Assembly: GCA_910584485.1 (NCBI GenBank)
Contig: CAJUAV010000001.1
Location: forward strand, 1 to 64,000
From: an uncultured Alistipes sp.
GTDB taxonomy: Bacteria > Bacteroidota > Bacteroidia > Bacteroidales > Rikenellaceae
DNA length: 64,000 bases
Direction of reading: 5' to 3'
Shown here in pieces: positions 1 to 7,785 of this stretch (the first letter of the stretch is position 1; each line of letters starts with the position of its first letter). A program made the position numbers and the translations under genes. The notes under the pieces were generated by a model. That model ran no database searches. It had not been told where the DNA came from and saw only the letters and a list, made by a program, of their open reading frames with translations.

Positions 1-820
1 CGGGGATGCAGGTGGGGTGGATCTGCGTGAAGCAGGGGTTGGCGAAGCCGGCGCCTTTGCGGTAGCACTGGAAAGCGGCCGAGCCGTTCGACCCCATGGC
101 GTTGGTCGAGAGGAAGAAGACGTTGCCGTAGCCGCCCGAGGCGAGGACGACGGCATGTGCGCCGTGGCGCTCGATTTCGCCCGTCACGAGGTTGCGGGCG
201 ATGATGCCGCGCGCCTCGCCGTTCTCGATGACGATGTCGAGCATTTCGTGACGCGGATAGCTCTTCACCGAGCCTGCGGCGATCTCCTTGTTGAGGGCCG
301 CATAGGCGCCCAGCAGCAGCTGCTGGCCCGTCTGGCCGCGGGCGTAGAAGGTACGCGATACCTGTGCGCCGCCGAACGAACGGTTGGCCAGCAGACCGCC
401 GTACTCGCGGGCGAAGGGCACGCCCTGTGCGACGCACTGGTCGATGATGAGGTTCGAAACCTCGGCCAGACGATAGACGTTGGCTTCGCGGGCGCGGTAG
501 TCGCCGCCCTTGATCGTGTCGTAGAAGAGACGGTAGACCGAGTCGTTGTCGTTCTGGTAGTTTTTGGCTGCGTTGATACCGCCCTGCGCGGCGATCGAGT
601 GGGCGCGGCGGGGCGAATCCTGGATGCAGAACACCTTCACGTTATAGCCGAGTTCGCCGAGCGATGCGGCAGCGGCGCCGCCGCCGAGACCCGTACCGAT
701 CACGATGATGTCGAGTTTGCGTTTGTTGGCCGGGCTCACGACCTTGATCGCTGCCTTGTGGTTGCTCCACTTCTGGGCGAGTTCGCCGGCCGGAATTTTA
801 GCGTCTAATTTGAAAGCCAT
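1..820 (-). CDS. sdhA: Succinate dehydrogenase/fumarate reductase flavoprotein subunit (5' part, runs off the window)
   Basis: Flavoprotein subunit of a B-type succinate:quinone oxidoreductase or fumarate reductase, acting on the cytoplasmic side of the inner membrane. About 273 N-terminal codons are present; the rest lies beyond base 1. Visible are an FAD-binding Rossmann motif (IGTGLGGGAAAASLGELGY, about residues 41-59) and the covalent-FAD region AHSIAAQGG, with the His at about residue 74. The family then has the HGAHAVVLASGGYGN segment seen here. The start MAFKLDAKIP lies 36 bases after the cytochrome b gene, as expected for an sdhC-A-B operon. The sequence alone does not settle whether succinate oxidation or fumarate reduction is the main direction; in anaerobic Bacteroidales it is usually fumarate reduction. 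Confidence 0.96.
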   Translation of the reverse strand, partial: MAFKLDAKIPAGELAQKWSNHKAAIKVVSPANKRKLDIIVIGTGLGGGAAAASLGELGYNVKVFCIQDSPRRAHSIAAQGGINAAKNYQNDNDSVYRLFYDTIKGGDYRAREANVYRLAEVSNLIIDQCVAQGVPFAREYGGLLANRSFGGAQVSRTFYARGQTGQQLLLGAYAALNKEIAAGSVKSYPRHEMLDIVIENGEARGIIARNLVTGEIERHGAHAVVLASGGYGNVFFLSTNAMGSNGSAAFQCYRKGAGFANPCFTQIHPTCIP

Positions 821-856
821 ATCGAATGTGTGTTTATTTGTTCGGTAAAGAATCGG

Positions 857-1549
857 TTAGCAGCAGGTGCAGCCGTTTTTGACGAAATAGACCACGACCA
901 CCGCGGCGAAGCCCGCGAAGACGAGCGTAGCGACGAGGTTGGCGAGGCATTTCAGACGCGGGTACCACGTGTCGTTGGCCCAGCCGACGGTCTGGAACAT
1001 CGACCAGACGCCGTGCGTGAGGTGGAACCAGAGGGCGGCGAACCAGACGAGGTAGAGCAAGACGTTGTACCATTTCGAGAAGGTGAAGGCGATCAGCGCG
1101 GCACCGTCGGCGGGGCTGTAGCCGAGCGAGTTGGTGTGCCGGCCGAGGAGCTCGACGAGCTGCATCTTCGACCAGAAATGCACGAGGTGGAGCAGCAGGC
1201 CGAGCACGACGATGAAGCCGAGCACGAGCATGTTTTTCGACGACCACGACACGCCGGGCTCCTTGGCGGTGACGGCGTAGCGCTGCGCGCCGCGGGCGCG
1301 GTAGTTGTCGAGGGTGAGCAGCAGGGCGTAGACGAAGTGTACCAGCACGCCAGCGGCCAGCACGACCGTACCGGCGAGCGCATACCAGTTGGCGCCGAGG
1401 AAGGCGCAGATCGCGTTGTAGCCCTCGGGCGAAATGATCGCGGTGAGATTCATGGACATGTGGAAGAGGATGAAGAGCACGAGGAAGCACCCCGAAAGAC
1501 TCATCACCAGTTTCTTGCCCACGGACGAATTGCAGAGAAAACAGCTCAT
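857..1549 (-). CDS. sdhC: Succinate dehydrogenase/fumarate reductase cytochrome b subunit
   Basis: Membrane anchor of the B-type complex, 230 residues, expected to span the membrane about five times, bind heme b and pass electrons to or from menaquinone. The N-terminus MSCFLCNSSVGKKLVMSLSG followed by LVLFILFHMSMNL is typical of the Bacteroidetes family, and hydrophobic segments recur through the protein. I use the ATG at 1549 rather than the longer frame that reaches 1600, because that frame would start inside the -7 promoter box at 1600-1607. First gene of the operon, followed by the flavoprotein gene. The C-terminus ends in a Cys pair (NGCTCC), whose role I cannot tell. Confidence 0.93.
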   Translation of the reverse strand: MSCFLCNSSVGKKLVMSLSGCFLVLFILFHMSMNLTAIISPEGYNAICAFLGANWYALAGTVVLAAGVLVHFVYALLLTLDNYRARGAQRYAVTAKEPGVSWSSKNMLVLGFIVVLGLLLHLVHFWSKMQLVELLGRHTNSLGYSPADGAALIAFTFSKWYNVLLYLVWFAALWFHLTHGVWSMFQTVGWANDTWYPRLKCLANLVATLVFAGFAAVVVVYFVKNGCTCC

Positions 1550-1599
1550 AGTGATTGGAAATTTTGTTATTTTTGTGAATAAATTGATGATTCGGCCCA

Positions 1600-1607
1600 C
1601 AAAGATA
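1600..1607 (-). promoter_or_regulatory. -7 promoter box TATCTTTG for the sdhC-sdhA operon
   Basis: Perfect match to the Bacteroidetes TAnnTTTG box, reading leftward, about 50 bases upstream of the sdhC start. Confidence 0.75.
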
Positions 1608-1665
1608 GCTATTGTTTGCGGAATAACAAAGCCGCGGAGGCCCTTTTTGCGGGATAAATCGAGCG

Positions 1666-2211
1666 ATGAAGGCGATGGAGAAAAACGAGTTGCGAAGGTG
1701 GATGCGGCGGATGAACCGCGCCGTTCCGCCCGAGGTGCGCGCGGCGGCCTCGAAGGCGATTTTCGAAGGGGTGGAACGGAGCGAAGCCTTTCGGCAGGCG
1801 CGCTGCGTGGGGCTCTTCTGCGCCCTTGCGGACGAACCCTCGACCGAGGGGGTGGCGGCGCGCTGGGCGGCGACGGGACGGCGCGTGGTCGTGCCGCGGG
1901 TCGAGGGCGACGCGATGCGCTTTTTCGATTACGATCCGCAGCACCTCATGTGCGGCGCTTTCGGCATTGAGGAGCCCGCGGCCGATGCGACGCTCTGCCC
2001 GCCCGAGGCGATCGATCTGCTGGTTGTTCCCGGGGTCGCCTTCACGGCGGCGGGCGATCGGATGGGGCGCGGACGGGGGTATTACGACCGCTATTTGTCC
2101 TGCGCGGCATTCCGCGGGCGAACGGTCGGCGTCTGCTATGCGCACCAGCTCGTCGCGTCGCTGCCCGTCGAACCGCACGACGTGCGGATGGACGAGGTAG
2201 CGGCAGGGTGA
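1666..2211 (+). CDS. 5-formyltetrahydrofolate cyclo-ligase
   Basis: Converts 5-formyl-THF to 5,10-methenyl-THF with ATP in the cytoplasm, returning the storage form of folate to one-carbon metabolism. The 181-residue length is normal. The diagnostic loop GDRMGRGRGYYDRYL lies near residues 130-145, after the strand LLVVPGVAFT, and the N-terminus (KNELRRWMRRMNR) has the usual basic helix that contacts ATP. The gene stands alone, divergent from sdhC and followed by a repeat-filled gap. An alternative start at MEKNEL, three codons downstream, is possible. Confidence 0.93.
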   Translation: MKAMEKNELRRWMRRMNRAVPPEVRAAASKAIFEGVERSEAFRQARCVGLFCALADEPSTEGVAARWAATGRRVVVPRVEGDAMRFFDYDPQHLMCGAFGIEEPAADATLCPPEAIDLLVVPGVAFTAAGDRMGRGRGYYDRYLSCAAFRGRTVGVCYAHQLVASLPVEPHDVRMDEVAAG

Positions 2212-2244
2212 GGCGTTGAAAAATTCAAAATGAAGAATTAAAAA

Positions 2245-2761
2245 TTAAAAATGGGGCTTGGCGGGGCGGCCGTCAGGCCTTGGATTCGACGTTATAGATG
2301 TCGGCGGGCCGAAGCCTCCTTTCTTTTGGTCGCAGTCTGTTGCAGCGGGGGGGGATCGATCCCGTCGGGGATCGGCGGGCCGCGGCTTCCTTTCTCTTGG
2401 TCGCAGTCTGTCGCAGCGGGGGGGGATCGATCCCGTCGGGGATCGGCGGGCCGCAGCTTCCTTTCTCTTGGTCGCAGTCTGTTGCAGCGGGGGTATCGAT
2501 CCTGTCAGGGATCGGCGGGCCGAAGCCTCCGCGCGCGGAGGCCCGCAGTTTTGGCAAACATGCGTGCGCTCCGCAGGCTTCGACCCGAAGGGGGCGCGTT
2601 CAGCGCGGCAGCCCGCAGCCGCCCCCTGGCGGAGGGCTGCCACTCGCCCGAAGGCTCGATGCGCCTCCGCTCGGCTGCGGGCAGAACGGAAATCGCACGT
2701 AAGCGCGGCGGCCCGAAGCTTCGCCCTGCTTCAGGTCCGCAGGCAGCTCGCACCCCCCCCC
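2245..2761. repeat. Mosaic GC-rich repeat block 1, with three tandem 69-71 bp units
   Basis: No credible gene between two convergent genes. From 2301 to 2511 the same unit recurs three times (starts 2301, 2372, 2443; next boundary 2512). Each unit holds GGCGGGCCG, TTGGTCGCAGTCTGT, a G-run and a hairpin such as CGATCCC-GTCG-GGGATCG (2357-2374). From 2512 the sequence passes into the dispersed family found at six other gaps: palindrome GCCTCCGCGCGCGGAGGC, then GGCAGCCCGCAGCC, then CTCCGCTCGGCTGCGGGC. A run of nine C closes the block at 2753-2761, directly after the stop codon of the response regulator. Confidence 0.85.
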
Positions 2762-3529
2762 TTACAGATTCCGATACGTTCGCTCGATATACTGCTGGAA
2801 CACCTCCTTGTAGTTCTCGCCGATCGGCAGGAAATCCTTGTCGTTCAGATAGACCCGTCCGCGGACATAGCTTTTGATGCGGTGCAGGTTGACGATGTAG
2901 GAGCGGTGCACGCGCATGAAGCGGTCGGCGGGCAGCGAGGCCTCCATGTTCTTGATGCGGCAGAGGGTGGTGATCTTCGTTCCGTCGGCCAGGTGGATGC
3001 GCACGTATTCGCCCTCGCTCTCGACGTAGACGATTTCGGCGATGCGCACGAGCGAGACCTTGTAATCGGCCTTCACGGAGAGGAATTCGCGTTCGTTGCT
3101 CTCCGTCGCGGGCTCGGCCGACGCCTCCTCGGCGGGGTGCTCCGCCGACCGTTCGTCGCTCCCGGGGTGATGCAGCTCGTAGAGCGAGCAGGCCTTCGCG
3201 GCGGCGCGGCTGAACTCGGCCAGCGAGAAGGGTTTGAGCAGGTAATCGACCGCGTCGAGGCGGAAGCCGTCGATGGCGTATTCGGAGTAGGCCGTGGTGA
3301 AAATCACCATCGGCCGTCGGGTGAGCGAGCGGATGAAATCGATTCCGTTCAGGTCGGGCATGTTGATGTCGGCGAAGATCAGGTCGACGGTTTGCGTCGA
3401 GACGATCCGTTGCGCTTCGAGGGCGTTGTTGCACCCTGCGACGAGCTCCAGATAGGGGATTTTGCCGATGTAGGAGACGAGCTGGCGCAGTGCCAGCGGC
3501 TCGTCGTCGACGGCCAGGCATTTAAGCAT
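2762..3529 (-). CDS. LytTR-family response regulator
   Basis: DNA-binding partner of the adjacent sensor kinase. It has an N-terminal receiver domain with acidic pair D8-D9, phosphoacceptor D54 (IFADINMPDLNG) and conserved Lys near residue 99 (YLLKP). A Ser/Glu-rich linker (about 120-145) leads to a C-terminal LytTR domain (about 150-255; YVESEGEYVRIHL, FMRVHRSYIVNL). LytTR proteins bind DNA through a beta fold rather than an HTH. The ATG overlaps the kinase stop by 8 bases, so the two are translationally coupled. Targets cannot be read from the sequence. Its stop codon is followed at once by a G9 tract (coding sense). Confidence 0.95.
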   Translation of the reverse strand: MLKCLAVDDEPLALRQLVSYIGKIPYLELVAGCNNALEAQRIVSTQTVDLIFADINMPDLNGIDFIRSLTRRPMVIFTTAYSEYAIDGFRLDAVDYLLKPFSLAEFSRAAAKACSLYELHHPGSDERSAEHPAEEASAEPATESNEREFLSVKADYKVSLVRIAEIVYVESEGEYVRIHLADGTKITTLCRIKNMEASLPADRFMRVHRSYIVNLHRIKSYVRGRVYLNDKDFLPIGENYKEVFQQYIERTYRNL

Positions 3530-4586
3530 GGGAAATCGGGATTACGAGTTTGACCGTGTAGCACTCCTCCGTCTCGCGGATATCGAGCGTGTAGCCGTTC
3601 GGACCGTAGGTCAGGTCGAGGCGTTTGCGCACGTTTTCGAGGCCGATGCCCCCTTTGCGGCGCCGCTCGTCGGGATTTGCGGCGCGGCTGTTGGCGATGA
3701 CGGTTGTCAGCCGCTCGTCGGCGCAGCCGATCGTGATGCGGATGTAGGAGGGACGGTTGTAGCTGACGCCGTGTTTGAAGGCGTTTTCGACGAAGACGAG
3801 CAGCAGCAGCGGCGGAATCGAGACGTTCGCGGGGAGCTCGGGCGGATAGTCGAACGTGATGCGGACGCTCTCCGTGTAGCGGATGCGCATGAGCTCGATG
3901 TAGTTCTTCAGAAAACGGATGTCGTTCGCCAGCGTGATCGACGCCTGCGCCGAGTCGTACAACACGTAGCGCATCATCTTCGAGAGGTCGATGACGGCCG
4001 ATTTGGCCGCCTCGGCGTCGATGTCGATGAGCGCATGGATGTTGTTGAGCGTGTTCATGAAGAAATGGGGGTTGATCTGGTACTTGAGCGACTCCATTTC
4101 GGCCCGCAGGTTCTCCTGCGTGAGGAGCTGCATCTGCTGCTCGTCGCGCAGCGACTGGTAGAGGAGCTTGATGGCGCTGTTCGTGCCGCTCATGAAGAGG
4201 GCGAAAACGACGTTCCAGTAGATGTCGAGGTTCGTGAACGAGGCGCGGCGGCGGCCTTCGTGCAGCGTGTCGGGCAGCGGCCGCAGGTCGAGGAGGTATT
4301 CATACAGATCGACCAGCGAGAAGACCGTGATGATCAGCAGCAGCGTGAAGAAAAGGTATTTCCAGTATCGGCGCCGCGGCAGGTAACGGGCGGCGATGAG
4401 GTAGTTGTGGACGAGAAAGATCGTCAGATAGGGGATGATCTGCCGCCAGACGACCCAGGCGTCTTCGAGGTTTACGTGCAGCTCGGAGAGCATCTGCGAG
4501 TTCAGGACGGGCACCAGAATGATGGCCGACCAGACCAGCAGGTAGAGCAGATTTTCGCCGATGGCTTGTTTGTTTCCGGTTTTCAT
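3522..4586 (-). CDS. LytS-like sensor histidine kinase (His_kinase family, PF06580 type)
   Basis: Inner-membrane kinase of 354 residues with four hydrophobic N-terminal segments (about 12-30, 47-65, 77-95, 120-140). A short coiled region follows, then the phosphoacceptor motif YQINPHFFMNTLNNIHALI near residue 173, typical of the LytS/YehU class. The ATPase part shows LLLVFVENAFKHG (N box) and GGIGLENVRKRL (G box). The start MKTGNKQ is chosen because the longer frame to 4760 is low-complexity and lacks family features. First gene of a two-gene operon with the LytTR regulator. No periplasmic sensor domain is visible, so the signal is probably sensed in the membrane or at short loops. Confidence 0.93.
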   Translation of the reverse strand: MKTGNKQAIGENLLYLLVWSAIILVPVLNSQMLSELHVNLEDAWVVWRQIIPYLTIFLVHNYLIAARYLPRRRYWKYLFFTLLLIITVFSLVDLYEYLLDLRPLPDTLHEGRRRASFTNLDIYWNVVFALFMSGTNSAIKLLYQSLRDEQQMQLLTQENLRAEMESLKYQINPHFFMNTLNNIHALIDIDAEAAKSAVIDLSKMMRYVLYDSAQASITLANDIRFLKNYIELMRIRYTESVRITFDYPPELPANVSIPPLLLLVFVENAFKHGVSYNRPSYIRITIGCADERLTTVIANSRAANPDERRRKGGIGLENVRKRLDLTYGPNGYTLDIRETEECYTVKLVIPISHA

Positions 4587-5090
4587 GGCGTGTGCGCAAG
4601 TAGTGGCATGCGGGCGGCGATGCGGATCGGTCGGCGGCCGCACGCGTCGTGCGGAGGCTTTTTCGCACGGGGCCCGCTCCGACCGAACAAAGCGGGATTC
4701 GCCGCGGCTTCGGTGCATACCGAAGCTCGCCTCCGATCCCGTTTCGCTCGTCGGCCTCATTGCGGCCCCTCGCTTTGGCCTCGTCTTCCTTGGCTCGGCT
4801 TGTCGTCCGGCCCCGTCATCCTCGGCTCGTTTCGGATTCTGCGGGACCCGTTCGCCGCCCAGTCTCGTCTTTTCGACCGGCCGTGTTTCTCCGCCTTGTT
4901 TCGGCTACTCGTCCAGCCCCCTCTTTCTCGGCTCGTTTCGGCTTCTGCAGGTCCCGTTCTCTGTCCCGTTTCGTCGCCTCGTCCGGCCCCCTCTTCCTCG
5001 ACTCGGCTTGCCGCTCGGCCCCGTTTCGCCTCGCTTCGGCTTCTGTCGGTCCTCGGCCCCATCTCTTCGCCGAGAGCCCCTGCCGCGGCG
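4587..5090. repeat. Gene-free stretch with degenerate pyrimidine-rich repeats
   Basis: No credible gene in this 504-base gap between the acyl-CoA ligase stop and the kinase start. From about 4803 to 5060 it holds loosely repeated units beginning TCGTCC(G/A)GCCCC at 4803, 4909 and 4979, each followed by CTCGgCTCGtTTCGG and TTCTGC-type blocks. Spacing is irregular (106 and 70 bases) and copies diverge. This is not the same as the mosaic family elsewhere in the window. Frames through it are low-complexity Arg/Pro/Ser strings. Confidence 0.6.
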
Positions 5091-6806
5091 TCAGCGGTTC
5101 AGCAGCGAGGTTTCGTAGAGGTAGCGTTTGATCGACCGCTTGGGGGTTTTCTCGAACTCGGTGGGGTAGAGCACTACCTCCGACAGGCGTTCGTAGGCGG
5201 CCAGCTGGGCGTTGATCTGCCGCATGTTCTCCTGCATGAGGGCGGGCAGCTCCGTCTTGTCGATCCCCTCCTTTTCGGCCTGTTCGTAGTCGGGCACCAC
5301 GAGCGCCTTGAGGCGTCCGCCGCCCGCGTCGAGCACGAGCGATTCGAGCACCATGTACATGTTGTTCAGGCGGTCCTCGATCTCCTCGGGGTAGATGTTC
5401 TGGCCGTTGGCCGAGAGAATCATCGTCTTCGAGCGGCCGCGGATGTAGAGCGTTCCGTCGGGATCCATCGTTCCCATGTCGCCCGTGTGCAGCCAGCCGT
5501 CGTCGTCGAGCACCTTCCGCGTCTCCTTTTCGTTCTTGTAGTAGCCGAGCATGACGTGCTCGCCGTGGACGAGGATTTCGCCCGCCGTGTGTTCGGGATC
5601 GGCCGAGTCGATGCGCACGTCGAGGTGCTCGGCGATGTAGCGGCCGCACGAACTGCTCTTGTAGAGGGGCGCGGGGGTGAAGCTGATCAGGGGGGCGCAT
5701 TCGGTCATGCCGTAGCCGACCGTCAGCGGGAAGCCGATGCGGCGCAGGAACGATTCGGTCTCCTGGTTCATCGGTGCGCCGCCCACGATGAAGATCGAGC
5801 AGGCACCGCCGAAGGCGTCGGTGAGTTTTTTGCGGATGACGGCGTAGATGGCCGTGTTGAGCAGCGGAATCTTGACGGCGATCGACATGGGGCCCTTTTC
5901 GAGCATGGGCAGCACCTGCTTGCGGTAGACCTTTTCGAGGATCAGCGGCACGCAGCAGATGACGCTGGGCCGCACGGCGGCCATCGCTTCGAGCAGGATC
6001 TTGGGCGAGGGAATGCGCCCCAGCAGCGTCACGTGCAGGCCGCAGGCGATCGGTGCCAGAAAGTCGAATGCGCAGCCGAAGGCGTGGGCCAGCGGCAGGA
6101 ACGAGAGCACGCGCCCGCCCGCCTTGAAATAGAGCTCCCGCGTCTCGGGGTTGATCGCCTTGAAGCCGATCAGGACGTTGCCCGTCAGGTTGTTGATCGT
6201 CAGCATGACCCCCTTCGAATAGCCCGTCGTGCCCGACGTGTAGCTCAAGAGCGCCATGCGGTCGTTCGGCACCTCGGGATAGCGGATATCCTCCGCCGCA
6301 AAGCCCTGCGGATAACGCGCCTCGAAGGCGGCGTCGAGCTCGGCGCGCAGCCGTGCGAAACGGTCGGCGGGCGCCTCTTCGGCCGACCGCTCGAAGAGCA
6401 CGTGGTAGTCCGTCAGCGAGAAGACCGCCTCAACCTGCGGGATTTGGTCCTCCTCGACGAGCTCCCAGTACGAGTCGCCGATGAAGAGCAGGCGGCTTTC
6501 GGAGTGGTTGATGATGTGGACGATGTCCGTGGGGGTGAAATCCTGCAGAATCGGAACGATGACCGCGCCGTAGGTGATCGTCGCCAGGTAGGTGATGCAC
6601 CAGCGGGGGTTGTTGCGGCCGATGAGGGCGATCTTGTCGCCCGGACGGATGCCGGCCTGTTCGAAAAAGAGGTGTATGCGGGCGATGCGGCGGGCCGTTT
6701 CGAGGTAGGTGTAGCTCTCCTTGCCGAAATAGTCCGTCAGCGCGGGCAGATCGCGGTGTTCGCGGAAGCTGCGTTCGTAGATCTTGATCAGATTCTCTTG
6801 TAACAT
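5091..6806 (-). CDS. Long-chain acyl-CoA ligase / AMP-binding enzyme
   Basis: Activates fatty acids to acyl-AMP and then acyl-CoA (or acyl-ACP), at the membrane or in the cytoplasm. The 571-residue protein has the P-loop-like AMP-binding motif LLSYTSGTTGYSKGVMLT (about 190-207), the GYGMTE adenine motif, and the motif DDDGWLHTGDMGTMDPDG. A C-terminal domain follows with the hinge RGRSKTMILSANGQNIYPEE and the catalytic Lys in TPKRSIKRYL. Length and motifs fit bacterial FadD/Faa-like ligases. It follows plsY by 58 bases, so the pair may link fatty-acid activation with phospholipid synthesis. Substrate chain length is not readable. Confidence 0.93.
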   Translation of the reverse strand: MLQENLIKIYERSFREHRDLPALTDYFGKESYTYLETARRIARIHLFFEQAGIRPGDKIALIGRNNPRWCITYLATITYGAVIVPILQDFTPTDIVHIINHSESRLLFIGDSYWELVEEDQIPQVEAVFSLTDYHVLFERSAEEAPADRFARLRAELDAAFEARYPQGFAAEDIRYPEVPNDRMALLSYTSGTTGYSKGVMLTINNLTGNVLIGFKAINPETRELYFKAGGRVLSFLPLAHAFGCAFDFLAPIACGLHVTLLGRIPSPKILLEAMAAVRPSVICCVPLILEKVYRKQVLPMLEKGPMSIAVKIPLLNTAIYAVIRKKLTDAFGGACSIFIVGGAPMNQETESFLRRIGFPLTVGYGMTECAPLISFTPAPLYKSSSCGRYIAEHLDVRIDSADPEHTAGEILVHGEHVMLGYYKNEKETRKVLDDDGWLHTGDMGTMDPDGTLYIRGRSKTMILSANGQNIYPEEIEDRLNNMYMVLESLVLDAGGGRLKALVVPDYEQAEKEGIDKTELPALMQENMRQINAQLAAYERLSEVVLYPTEFEKTPKRSIKRYLYETSLLNR

Positions 6807-6825
6807 GACAGTCGGGTTTTGCTCC

Positions 6826-6850
6826 GAAAGGGGGCGTGCGGCCCCCTTTC
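6826..6850 (-). other. Strong hairpin between plsY and the acyl-CoA ligase gene
   Basis: Ten-base arms GAAAGGGGGC and GCCCCCTTTC with a 5-base loop. There is no U-run after it on the coding strand, so it may be an mRNA-processing or attenuating structure rather than a full terminator. Confidence 0.45.
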
Positions 6851-6864
6851 GTCAAAAAAGTTTT

Positions 6865-7572
6865 TTACGCTTCCGCGTCCTTTTTCGGTGCCTCCTCCGT
6901 TTTCGGCAGATGCACCTTGCGCGGCTTCCAGATGTAGATTTTCGATTCGGTGCCCTCGTGCAGCCGCTTGATGTTCTTGCGGTGGGTGACGATCAGCAGC
7001 ACGGCGATCACGAGCGAGAAGACGATGAACGGGGGCAGGTGGCCGACCTTGGGCGAGATGAGCGTGAAGATCGGGTAGCTGATGCCGGCCGTCATCGAGG
7101 CGAGCGAGACGTAGTGGGTGGTCATCAGGACGAGGACCCATACGACCAGGCAGAGCAGCACGAGCGGGGCGTTGACGGCGATCACGCCGCCGACGAGCGT
7201 CGCCACTCCCTTGCCGCCGCGGAAGCCCGCGAAGACGGGGAAGATGTGGCCCACGAGGGCGGCGAAGATGGCCGCGAAGCGCAGGATGTAGAACCAGTTT
7301 TCGTGGGCGTTGCCGGCGAAGAAATCGTCGTATTTGATCAGGTCGACGATCGTCACCGCGACGAAGCCCTTCAGGACGTCGAGCGCGAAGACGGGCAGCG
7401 CGGCCCGCCTGCCCAGCACGCGCAGCATGTTGGTCGTGCCCGCGTTTTTCGAACCGTACTCGCGGATGTCGATGCCGTAGTATTTCTTGCCGATCCACAC
7501 GGCGCTCGGAATCGAGCCGAGCAGATAGGCGATCTGCAGCATCGTGAAAGCGATATAATAGGTCAGAATCAT
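6865..7572 (-). CDS. plsY: Glycerol-3-phosphate acyltransferase PlsY
   Basis: Inner-membrane enzyme that transfers acyl from acyl-phosphate to glycerol-3-phosphate, the first step of phospholipid synthesis. All three family motifs are present: LLGSIPSA near the N-terminus, GSKNAGTTNMLRVLG, and HIFPVFAGFRGGKGVATL in a cytoplasmic loop. Several membrane segments surround them. Length 235 residues is slightly longer than the 200-220 usual, with a basic C-terminal tail. A second Met ten codons in (MLQIAYLLGS) could be the start. Upstream is a TATATTTG promoter box; downstream is the acyl-CoA ligase. Confidence 0.95.
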   Translation of the reverse strand: MILTYYIAFTMLQIAYLLGSIPSAVWIGKKYYGIDIREYGSKNAGTTNMLRVLGRRAALPVFALDVLKGFVAVTIVDLIKYDDFFAGNAHENWFYILRFAAIFAALVGHIFPVFAGFRGGKGVATLVGGVIAVNAPLVLLCLVVWVLVLMTTHYVSLASMTAGISYPIFTLISPKVGHLPPFIVFSLVIAVLLIVTHRKNIKRLHEGTESKIYIWKPRKVHLPKTEEAPKKDAEA

Positions 7573-7597
7573 GTCGTATTCGTATTTGGTTCGAGGG

Positions 7598-7605
7598 CAA
7601 ATATA
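7598..7605 (-). promoter_or_regulatory. -7 promoter box TATATTTG for plsY
   Basis: Exact TAnnTTTG match reading leftward, about 25 bases upstream of the plsY ATG. Confidence 0.65.
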
Positions 7606-7678
7606 CGAAATTTTTTGTCAGCGGCGGTCTTCGGGCGAAAAAAACTCGGCCCGCGGCGGCCGTTTCGCGGATTTGTCG

Positions 7679-7686
7679 TATCTTTG
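7679..7686 (+). promoter_or_regulatory. -7 promoter box TATCTTTG for the YitT-family gene
   Basis: Exact TAnnTTTG match about 100 bases upstream of the start at 7786. It lies 73 bases from the plsY box on the opposite strand. Confidence 0.65.
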
Positions 7687-7785
7687 CCTTGCCGTTTTTC
7701 GCGGGGGTCTCCGATGCGGCCGATGCCGCTCGGAATGATGACCCGGCCCGCCGCGGCGAACGGCGCATCTAAACCGCATATTCTC

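Noticed and set aside
2301..2511. Tandem units considered as a CRISPR array
   Set aside because: The whole 71-bp unit is repeated, with no unique spacers, and no cas genes are nearby.
2258..3553. A 431-codon plus-strand frame over repeat block 1 and the LytTR gene
   Set aside because: The first part simply translates the tandem repeats and the second is antisense of the response regulator.
3528..6803. A 1091-codon open frame on the plus strand across the kinase and acyl-CoA ligase genes
   Set aside because: It is the antisense of two well-recognised minus-strand genes; its product is Val/Glu/Arg-rich low-complexity text with no family pattern. Such long shadow frames are expected in GC-rich DNA.
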